Program-made: the position numbers and the translations under genes
Notes under the pieces: generated by a model
What the model was told of the DNA's origin: nothing
The model's database searches: none
Seen by the model: only the letters and a program-made list of their open reading frames with translations
Assembly: GCA_903827345.1 (NCBI GenBank)
Contig: CAIKID010000048.1
Span: forward strand, 1-49,547
Reading direction: 5' to 3'
DNA: 49,547 nt
Source of the DNA: an uncultured Actinomycetes bacterium
GTDB taxonomy: Bacteria > Actinomycetota > Actinomycetes > Nanopelagicales > Nanopelagicaceae
Shown: one piece after another, positions 42,856 to 49,547 of the stretch
Layout: every line of letters begins with the position of its first letter
How positions within the stretch are numbered: the stretch's first letter is position 1

Positions 42856-43918
42856 GAGCTAATACTTTCAGAGATCGGCCAGCAATTTCTGCACTGGCGT
42901 TGAGTGGCAAATCCACCTTTTGTGCGGCGGCGCTCCAAGCATCTGCCTGAGCCACCAATCTATCGATATTGGCGAGGAGCCAGGTTGCAGAGAACTCGGA
43001 ATTATCCACTAACTCTCCCCCGCCACGCGCCGTAATCACCTTGGCATTTTCGCTCTGCTCACCATTGCCAATTGGTAGTGGGACGAAAAGACTGTAGATA
43101 CCCAAAACTCCAACTTCAGTGACCGTCACCGCACCACTTCTCGATATCACCATGTCGCTCGCCGCATACGCAAGAGCCATATCATCGATATATCGCATGG
43201 GCAGATACCCAGCTTGAGCCGACGGTAAATCGTTTTTAGCTCCTACGGCATGAATTATTTGATAACCCCGTCGAGAAATCTCGCGCTGTGATTGCGCTAT
43301 AGCCTCGTTGAACTTCATCGAGCCCAGAGATCCACCAAATACCAGAATAGTTTTTACTTGAGGATCAAAGTTCATGCTTCGCAAAGCCGCTTCACGTGTG
43401 CTACGTCGAACCGCGGGTTGCAATCTAGCAAGGTCAACAATCTCATTGCGTAATGGAATACCAACTCTTTCTGCTGAATCTTCTCCAAAGGCACGGAGCA
43501 TCACTGCCCCGCAGCACAGCGCCAATTTATTGGCCATACCCATCTTTGCATTCGCCTCATGCGCCACAATCGGAATCCCGGCACGTCGCGCAGCAAGATA
43601 AGCGGGTGCCGCAACATATCCACCGAATCCAATGACGAGATCTGCTCCAGCGATTAATGCCTTAGTTTGGCGTAGCGCCCTCTGAAATCTCCAAGGCCAG
43701 ATTAAAAGTTCGGCATTCAAGCGACGTGGAAAGGGCACCTTGTTGATTATGTGGAGCGGAAAACCTGCAGCAGGTACCAGAGTATTTTCGACGCCATCGC
43801 TCGTTCCCAGAAAATGGGCTTCAATTTCCGGATGGTTCACGCGAAACCAGCGGGCTACGGCGAGTGCGGGCTCAACGTGGCCCGCTGTTCCAGCGCCCGC
43901 AAAAAATATCTTCTTCAC
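42848..43918 (-). CDS. murG: UDP-GlcNAc:lipid I N-acetylglucosaminyltransferase
   Basis: This 356-residue GT28 enzyme makes lipid II from lipid I at the inner membrane face. The glycine-rich loop GAGTAGH (8-14) binds the lipid I diphosphate. IGFGGYVAAPAYLAARRAG and AHEANAKMGMANK line the acceptor site, and VFGGSLGSMKFNEA and ISRSGAVTVTEVG the donor site. The start is GTG at 43918, overlapping the ftsW stop as GTGA. Confidence 0.96.
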   Translation of the reverse strand: MKKIFFAGAGTAGHVEPALAVARWFRVNHPEIEAHFLGTSDGVENTLVPAAGFPLHIINKVPFPRRLNAELLIWPWRFQRALRQTKALIAGADLVIGFGGYVAAPAYLAARRAGIPIVAHEANAKMGMANKLALCCGAVMLRAFGEDSAERVGIPLRNEIVDLARLQPAVRRSTREAALRSMNFDPQVKTILVFGGSLGSMKFNEAIAQSQREISRRGYQIIHAVGAKNDLPSAQAGYLPMRYIDDMALAYAASDMVISRSGAVTVTEVGVLGIYSLFVPLPIGNGEQSENAKVITARGGGELVDNSEFSATWLLANIDRLVAQADAWSAAAQKVDLPLNASAEIAGRSLKVLAHE

Positions 43919-45107
43919 TCTTGTACCCTCTTGCGAGCTTTGATGGCAGCTCGAACACGCGGATCCTTGCGCGAAATATTAAGAACATAGCCCACCCCTA
44001 GAAAATTGGCGATGAGCGATGAGCCGCCGTAACTAATGAAGGGAAGGGTGACGCCAACTACCGGGAGAACTCCGATAACAGAACCAACGTTGATAATCAC
44101 CTGCATCATTATCCAGGCTCCCACACCAGCGCAGGCATATCGGGAGAAGAGATCCTTAGTCTGCATTGCTGTTCTAAAAATTCCATATATAAGCGCAGCA
44201 TAGAGCGCGAGGACAACTAACGTCCCGAGCAGGCCAAGCTCCTCGCCGATGACAGCAAAGATAAAATCAGTATGAGCCTCCGAGAGATTGCCCCATTTCT
44301 GTCGACTCGCTCCAAGTCCTACTCCAAAAAGGCCACCACTCGCCAATCCCATAACAGAGTGTGCGGGTTGCCAGCCGGCCAACTTATATACGGCAGGCGC
44401 AAATGGATTCAATACAGCAGCGAAGCGATGTAAGCGATACGGGGCTAATGCAACCAAACCCACAACACCTGCAACCGCAAACGCCCCCAATACAAAGAAG
44501 TGACGTAGCGGAAGTCCACTGACAAAGAGCATCGTGGAAACCACTCCCAAGATGATAACTGTGGTGCCGAGATCCCCACCTTTAAGAATGAGAAGGATGA
44601 GTGGAAGTGTTCCGGAAAGAACGAAGCTCATATGGCGAAATGCTGAGCGATCGAGAACAGTTTCATCGAATTTTCGCAACTGACCAGCACACCACAAGAT
44701 CAGCCCAAGCTTTGCAAACTCCGAAGGCTGCATCGTGAAACCGGCAAAGTGAATCCAGTTTGTGTTGCCGTTAACTGTCAACTTGATCCTGGAACAAGTG
44801 GTAAGCAGAGCGCAAGAAATGAAAGTACGAAGGAGTACCGCGTAATCCGATCCCAAACGCTCGTCTTCCAATTTGAGACTAAGAGGACTGCGAGAATTGA
44901 AATGGCGAAGAAGAGGAGCTGTCTAAAGAAAATCGAATAAGTGGAGCCAGATTGCTGCAGTGATACGACGCTAGATGCCGATAGCACCATCACGATTCCC
45001 AAGCCCGATAAGAAGGTCAAAGCTCCTAGAATCAAGTAGTACGGAGCATCAGGTCGCTGTAAATAATTCGAGTACTTTTGCCGGCGCGTATGGTCTTTGA
45101 CGCTCAT
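43915..45107 (-). pseudogene. ftsW: FtsW (SEDS peptidoglycan polymerase), frame broken by one base
   Basis: FtsW polymerises septal peptidoglycan with its PBP partner. Here the gene lies in two frames. The 5' part (ATG 45107, overlapping the murD stop as ATGA) encodes 109 residues ending CLPLVPGSS and a TGA at 44778. The 3' part, one base out of register, continues LTVNGNTNWIHFAGFTMQPS to the end with all remaining helices and FISYGGSSLIANF. Joining them with one extra base near 44781-44790 gives about 397 residues, the normal length. There is no homopolymer or slippery heptamer. A one-base assembly error is the simplest reading, because the gene is normally essential. A real mutation or frameshift decoding remain possible. 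Confidence 0.88.
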
Positions 45108-46456
45108 CGTCCAACCACCTCCCGCACCGCTGCTACAAATTTATCGCCGCGATCTGCATAATCCTGAAATTGATCCATCGATGCGCATGCGGGTGCCAAC
45201 AGCACTGTATCTCCACTCACCGCCAGCTCCTGCGCCTTGGAAACAACCGAACACATCAACTCTTGCGAATCGCCGCTGAACGGAATAATGAAATATGGAA
45301 TCTGTGGCGCAAATTTTGCAAGTGCGGTGGCGATAATAGATGCATCTTGTCCGATGAGAATGGCTGCCTTTATGCGCAGAGAGCAACGTTCGATGAGCGG
45401 TCCCATCTGCGCCCCCTTCGCCAATCCGCCAGCGATCCAGATGGACGACATCTGCGAAAGCAAGGCCGCAGCAGCTGCATGTGGATTTGTTGCCTTGGAA
45501 TCGTTAACCCAGGAAATCCCATCCTTTTCGAGAACCACTTCTAAGCGGTGGCGATCTAATGTGAAATTCTTCAACCCTGCCCTGATCTCTTCGTGCGAGA
45601 TACCAATCGCAAGTGCCAGGCCAGCAGCAGCCATAGCATTAGAAACATTGTGAGGTACAGCAGGTCGAATATCGGCGAGTTCGGCAAAATCAATTGCATC
45701 CGATGGATCAGAGGTGAAAGCGCGATCGACAAGAAGATTCTCAACCAGCCCTAATTCACCAGCCTGGGGGGTATCAAGGTTGTAAAAAATTTTTCGTCCA
45801 GACCAGGATGCTGACCTAATGACGCTCTCGCTATCTTCTCCGTTTATTATCGCGAGCGAGCCTGCCTCGAGCAACTGCAATTTAGCTAGCGCATATCGAT
45901 CGAAGGAGCCGTGCCAATCAATGTGGTCTGGGGCTATATTGAGCAACGCCACTGCTTCATAGCGTGGGAGCCGATTCCATTGCAATTGAAAAGAGGACAA
46001 CTCCAAGGCAAGATAATCATAATTTACATTTGAGGCCAGCACTGCGATAACGGGTTCGCCAACATTTCCGCATGCGATACCGCTCTTGGCGCTGCAATCA
46101 AAGATTGATTGCACCATCTGGATAGTTGTGGTCTTTCCATTTGTACCTGTTAATGCAATCCACTTCTGGTTCGGAGCAATCTCCTCTTTGACCTTCCATG
46201 CGAAATCCACCTCGCCCATCAGCTCACATCCTGTGGCTTCTAGCGCGGCGATGATCGAATGATCCCTGCGCCAGCCAGGCGATACAACGGCCAGGTCATA
46301 CGAGTTCTTTACTTCGCGGAGGGCACCGGGAGCATTCTCATCGAAGAGATCTACGTTGATACCCCGCGTGGCAAAGAAATCCAGGAGAGCAGAACCTGTC
46401 ACGCCAGCGCCAATGATGGCTACCTTTTTGGCCGACAGTTCGTGCAGGAATGACAT
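45104..46456 (-). CDS. murD: UDP-N-acetylmuramoyl-L-alanine--D-glutamate ligase
   Basis: This 450-residue ligase adds D-Glu to UDP-MurNAc-L-Ala. The N-terminal Rossmann segment is KVAIIGAGVTGSALL, the ATP loop GTNGKT is at 104-109, and the central region contains NIAPDHIDWH. The C-terminal domain starts near ISWVNDSKATNPHAAAAAL and includes WIAGGLAKGAQM and LLAPACASMDQFQDYADRG. The ATG directly follows the mraY TAA. Confidence 0.96.
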   Translation of the reverse strand: MSFLHELSAKKVAIIGAGVTGSALLDFFATRGINVDLFDENAPGALREVKNSYDLAVVSPGWRRDHSIIAALEATGCELMGEVDFAWKVKEEIAPNQKWIALTGTNGKTTTIQMVQSIFDCSAKSGIACGNVGEPVIAVLASNVNYDYLALELSSFQLQWNRLPRYEAVALLNIAPDHIDWHGSFDRYALAKLQLLEAGSLAIINGEDSESVIRSASWSGRKIFYNLDTPQAGELGLVENLLVDRAFTSDPSDAIDFAELADIRPAVPHNVSNAMAAAGLALAIGISHEEIRAGLKNFTLDRHRLEVVLEKDGISWVNDSKATNPHAAAAALLSQMSSIWIAGGLAKGAQMGPLIERCSLRIKAAILIGQDASIIATALAKFAPQIPYFIIPFSGDSQELMCSVVSKAQELAVSGDTVLLAPACASMDQFQDYADRGDKFVAAVREVVGR

Positions 46457-47527
46457 TTAAGAGGTCACCCACTGCGCATAAAAGAGGCCAAGCCCTGCAG
46501 CCACGCTTAGTCCAGCAATAATCCAGAATCTAATAACGATCGTTACTTCAGCCCAGCCTAAAAGTTCGAAATGATGTTGCAAGGGCGCCATTCTAAATAC
46601 CCTTTTCCCACCCGATAATTTGAAATAAAGAGTTTGAATAATTACAGACATAGTGATGATGACGAATAATCCACCGAGGGAAGCGAGAAGCATCTCGATC
46701 CGCAAGGTGATAGCAAGCCCCGCGATCGCACCACCAAGCGCGAGTGAGCCGACATCTCCCATAAATATGCGAGCTGGTGAGGTATTCCACCAGAGGAAAC
46801 CCGCGCAAGAGCCCGCAAAGGCAGCCGCGAGCACTGCGAGATCGAGGGGATCACGCACCATGTAGCACTTTGACGTTAATACTTCAACGCTTCCCAATCC
46901 ACAACTCTGGCGAAATTCCCAGACTCCTATAACAACGAAAGCGAGGAGCGTCATGATCGATGTACCACTCGCTAATCCGTCGAGGCCATCGGTGAGATTC
47001 ACGCCATTGCTCGTACCCAACACAAGAAAGACGACCCAGATGATTACAAAAACGGTGCCCAGAGCTAACGAGGTATCGCGGACCGTGGAAAGATGGAATG
47101 AAATCGGTGTTAACTTGAAACTATCTTTAAAGTGCAGCCCAGCAAATGCAAAGCCACCGGCCACCAACGCTTGTCCAAGAAGTTTCTGCTTCGCTCGCAA
47201 CCCGAGAGAGCGCTGCTTAACGATCTTCAACCAATCATCTAACAGGCCGACAATTCCCAGCCCCAGAACCAGACCAATAACCAAAAGTGCCGATGCGCTG
47301 ACTCGCACTCCATTGATCAGGTGAGATCCAAAATATCCTAAGACTGCGGCAAGAATGAGAACGACCCCGCCCATCGTGGGGGTGCCGCGCTTAACATGGT
47401 GGCTAGTAGGACCATCATCGCGAATCTGCTGTCCGTACCCGCGGGCAGCCTGAAAGCGAATGAATATAGGCGTGAATGCAAAACTCAACAGGGTCGAAAC
47501 TGTGCCCGCTAGCAGGATCTCTTTCAT
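46457..47527 (-). CDS. mraY: Phospho-N-acetylmuramoyl-pentapeptide transferase
   Basis: This 356-residue membrane enzyme has about ten helices and attaches UDP-MurNAc-pentapeptide to undecaprenyl phosphate, giving lipid I. Family motifs are DGPTSHHVKRGTPTMGG (38-54), the Asp pair in GLLDDWLKI (Asp97, Asp98), TDGLDGLASG, GDVGSLALGG and LQHHFELLGWAE. The ATG overlaps the murF stop as ATGA. Confidence 0.97.
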   Translation of the reverse strand: MKEILLAGTVSTLLSFAFTPIFIRFQAARGYGQQIRDDGPTSHHVKRGTPTMGGVVLILAAVLGYFGSHLINGVRVSASALLVIGLVLGLGIVGLLDDWLKIVKQRSLGLRAKQKLLGQALVAGGFAFAGLHFKDSFKLTPISFHLSTVRDTSLALGTVFVIIWVVFLVLGTSNGVNLTDGLDGLASGTSIMTLLAFVVIGVWEFRQSCGLGSVEVLTSKCYMVRDPLDLAVLAAAFAGSCAGFLWWNTSPARIFMGDVGSLALGGAIAGLAITLRIEMLLASLGGLFVIITMSVIIQTLYFKLSGGKRVFRMAPLQHHFELLGWAEVTIVIRFWIIAGLSVAAGLGLFYAQWVTS

Positions 47528-48915
47528 TCTTCTTCAACCTGCCAATTCGCTAGTAATTTTTCGGAGAGCTCATCGAGGTGCTCCGCGCGCGAAGCCTTCA
47601 CCAAAAGTACATCTCCGCGTTGTACGTGGATCAACATCTCCAACGCTTCTTCTTGTGTCAGGAAGTAGTGGGTCAACATCTCGTCACCCGCGCTCGGGTC
47701 GAGTTGGAGCCCATCTAGATAGAGCTCTGTTCCAACTGCAACCAAGTGATCCACCCCTAACTTAGAGGCGAGTCTGCCAATTCGTAGATGTTCTTCGCGC
47801 TCTGACGCGCCGAGTTCATGCATTTTCCCGAGCACCGCCCACGAGGAACCGCCACGCTCCTGCGTCAATAGAACCAAGGTGCGCAATGCGGCCTGCACAC
47901 TCTCTGGATTTGCATTGTACGAGTCGTTGATGAGTAGCAACTCATCTACATCATGTAACTCCATCCGCCACTTGCTCCGCGGTTCCGCCGTGGAAAGGGC
48001 CGCCGCTACGGATTCAATAGAGATTCCCACTTCTAACGCAACCGCAGCAGCAGCTAGCGCATTGGCTACTTGATGCGCTCCTAGGAGTCGGAGTGCAACT
48101 GGAGCGCGGCCAAATTCACTCACAAGATCAAAGTGAGCTAAACCCTCACGGAATTCTAAATCTGCAGCGCGCACCTTGCTGGTGCTCTTTTCGCCAAAGG
48201 TCACTCTCTTGCGGGAACTTCCCTCACCCATGCGCGGAGTCAGCGGATCGTATTCGCCAAGAATTGCAATCCCATCTTCGGGAAGTGCATCAATCAACTC
48301 ACCCTTAGCTCGAGCGATCGCTTCGCGACTTCCAAACTCGCCTAAATGGGCGCTGCCCACGACAAGGACGACTCCTATTTGGGGTTTTGCAATGGCGCAG
48401 AGTGCGGTGATATCTCCCATATGGCGGGCACCCATTTCAACGATACAGAAACGAGTGGAGTCGGTACATCGCAGAATAGTTATAGGTACGCCGATCTCAT
48501 TATTAAAAGATCCTCGGGGAAATGTGGATTCCCCCATTATGGGAAGAATGTGACCTAATAAATCCTTGGTCGTTGTCTTTCCATGGGAGCCAGTGATCCC
48601 AATAAAGGTGCAGTGTTTCATGCGTCCCCGTACTGCGGTTGCTAGCGCGGTCAGCGCGATTGCGGAATCAGCTACAACCAGTGAAGGAATTCCCAGATTA
48701 ATAGTAGTTAATGCAAAGCGTGCCCCATTTGCAATGGCTTCCTTCGCATAAGAATTTCCGTCCACTCGCTCCCCTGGGAGCGCAACAAAGAAGGAGCCTT
48801 CTTCCACCTTGCGGGAATCGATCTCTGGGTAATCGGTGACCACCAGCGTCGGATCAAGCTCTACGATTTGGGCTCCGATAATTTCTGCAATCTCCGCAAC
48901 GGTTAAAGCAATCAT
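47524..48915 (-). CDS. murF: UDP-MurNAc-tripeptide--D-alanyl-D-alanine ligase
   Basis: This 463-residue ligase completes the UDP-MurNAc pentapeptide with D-Ala-D-Ala. The substrate domain has EIDSRKVEEGSFFVAL near residue 31. The ATP loop GSHGKTTT spans 109-116, followed by SFNNEIGVPITILR and the carbamylated-Lys region. The C-terminal domain contains INDSYNANPESVQAAL and AVLGKMHELG. The ATG overlaps the murE stop as ATGA. Confidence 0.97.
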   Translation of the reverse strand: MIALTVAEIAEIIGAQIVELDPTLVVTDYPEIDSRKVEEGSFFVALPGERVDGNSYAKEAIANGARFALTTINLGIPSLVVADSAIALTALATAVRGRMKHCTFIGITGSHGKTTTKDLLGHILPIMGESTFPRGSFNNEIGVPITILRCTDSTRFCIVEMGARHMGDITALCAIAKPQIGVVLVVGSAHLGEFGSREAIARAKGELIDALPEDGIAILGEYDPLTPRMGEGSSRKRVTFGEKSTSKVRAADLEFREGLAHFDLVSEFGRAPVALRLLGAHQVANALAAAAVALEVGISIESVAAALSTAEPRSKWRMELHDVDELLLINDSYNANPESVQAALRTLVLLTQERGGSSWAVLGKMHELGASEREEHLRIGRLASKLGVDHLVAVGTELYLDGLQLDPSAGDEMLTHYFLTQEEALEMLIHVQRGDVLLVKASRAEHLDELSEKLLANWQVEEE

Positions 48916-49547
48916 GCTAGTTCCTCGATTGCTCGTGCTAACTCGATTCGATCGTCAAAGGGATACTTCACGCCTTTAATCTCTTGGCCACGTTCGTGAC
49001 CTTTTCCAAGCACAATCACGCAATCACCAGCTGCAGCTTCCAGCACCGCCAGAGCAATTGCACTACGACGATCGGGTTCCACCAGATCATTCTCGCTCCG
49101 AATATCTCCGACCATCCCGTTGAGAATCTGAAGAGGATCTTCGCTACGCGGATTATCCGAGGTGAAAATTGCAAGATCTGCTCCTGCACGCAGCGCCTCT
49201 CCCATGAGGGGTCGTTTCGTCTTATCTCTATCGCCACCGCACCCAAGGACCGCGATGACTCTTCCCTCAGTTATGGAACGAACAGTTGCCAGTGCACGAC
49301 TCACTGCATCTGGAGTATGCGCATAATCGATAAGAGCTAAGAATTTCTGGCCAACCGTTACTGGTTCCAGCCGACCGACGGGAGCTGAAAGTGTGCGCAT
49401 GTAATAGGAAATTGCTACCGGATCAACCCCGCTCTCGACTGCGAGGGCAATCGCCAGCAGAGCGTTATCTAAATTATGTAGCCCAAGGAGTGGAAGGTGG
49501 CCTTCGATGAGAATGCCACCTGGACCGCGAATGGCAATCTCATAACC
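48912..49547 (-). CDS. murE: UDP-MurNAc-tripeptide synthetase MurE, C-terminal 211 residues (5' end off window)
   Basis: The frame is open to the right edge, so the N-terminal half is missing. An in-frame ATG at 49400 is internal, because the residues before it (LLGLHNLDNALLAIALAV) are conserved MurE sequence. The ligase C-terminal domain contains LALIDYAHTPDAVSRAL, VIAVLGCGGDRDKTKRPLM and the DNPR motif at about 49146-49157. DNPR is the known determinant for meso-diaminopimelate rather than L-Lys. KGHERGQEI is near the end. It is translationally coupled to murF. Confidence 0.95.
   Translation of the reverse strand, partial: GYEIAIRGPGGILIEGHLPLLGLHNLDNALLAIALAVESGVDPVAISYYMRTLSAPVGRLEPVTVGQKFLALIDYAHTPDAVSRALATVRSITEGRVIAVLGCGGDRDKTKRPLMGEALRAGADLAIFTSDNPRSEDPLQILNGMVGDIRSENDLVEPDRRSAIALAVLEAAAGDCVIVLGKGHERGQEIKGVKYPFDDRIELARAIEELA

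Noticed and set aside
44778..44790. Programmed -1 frameshifting in ftsW
   Set aside because: The join needs a -1 change, but the sequence before the TGA has no X-XXY-YYZ slippery heptamer and no homopolymer, and FtsW is not known to use recoding. A missing base is simpler.
44790..44871. Separate start for the 3' ftsW frame (MEDERLGSDYAV...)
   Set aside because: The first 27 or so residues of that frame are antisense to sense of the true 5' frame and do not resemble FtsW; homology begins only after the break.
1..49547. CRISPR arrays, insertion sequences, prophage or defence genes
   Set aside because: No direct repeat arrays, transposase-like frames or inverted-repeat boundaries were seen. 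Every sizeable frame on the coding strand is a recognisable core gene.

Overview
The window is a gene-dense stretch of actinobacterial core chromosome. The evidence is the gene order and several family-specific traits: a PriA-type HisA with no trpF nearby, an ANTAR response regulator (PdtaR), a PolA with a dead proofreading domain, a SepF/YggT division cluster without ftsA, and a MurE with the meso-diaminopimelate motif. As I recall it, the order polA - branched-chain amino acid ABC transporter - pdtaR - pyk - gltDB - lgt - trp - his - dnaE - rluD - lspA - traR - ileS - yggT - sepF - yggS - pgeF - ftsZ - ftsQ - mur genes closely follows Streptomyces. Start-stop overlaps are frequent, spacers are short and there are no mobile elements. 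This fits a streamlined, probably free-living planktonic actinobacterium (Nanopelagicales/acI-like). The taxon is my inference, not a sequence match.

Layout: polA (minus, 3' end off the left edge) is divergent from a hotdog thioesterase. Next, all on the minus strand, come livJ-livH-livM-livG-livF (branched-chain amino acid uptake), a tRNA with a CAA anticodon joined to the ANTAR regulator pdtaR, pyruvate kinase, and glutamate synthase (gltB-gltD). A vit-lgt-dsbA-mauE group follows, continuous with trpA-trpB-trpC, a 51-residue membrane protein and trpE. These are continuous in turn with hisI-hisF-priA-hisH-hisB-hisC-hisD. After dnaE, rluD, lspA and a TraR/DksA zinc-finger protein, ileS is the only long plus-strand gene. 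The right third is the division and cell-wall cluster yggT-sepF-yggS-pgeF-ftsZ and ftsQ-murC-murG-ftsW-murD-mraY-murF-murE, with murE cut by the right edge.

How the genes fit together: HisD to HisI cover most of histidine synthesis. TrpE, C, B and A cover tryptophan synthesis except TrpG, TrpD and TrpF, and PriA in the his group is expected to supply the TrpF step. MraY, MurG and MurC-F make and attach lipid II, and FtsW, FtsQ, FtsZ and SepF direct it to the septum. Lgt and LspA process lipoproteins.

No gene-free stretch exceeds 300 bases; the longest gaps are 6913-7089, 34059-34242, 5588-5745, 40626-40775 and 15324-15455. I found no convincing novel multi-gene system. The points most worth a second look are: the CAA-anticodon tRNA with a short variable loop lying one base from the pdtaR start; an ftsW reading frame broken by one base; the small membrane protein between trpE and trpC; and the lack of divIVA at its usual place.
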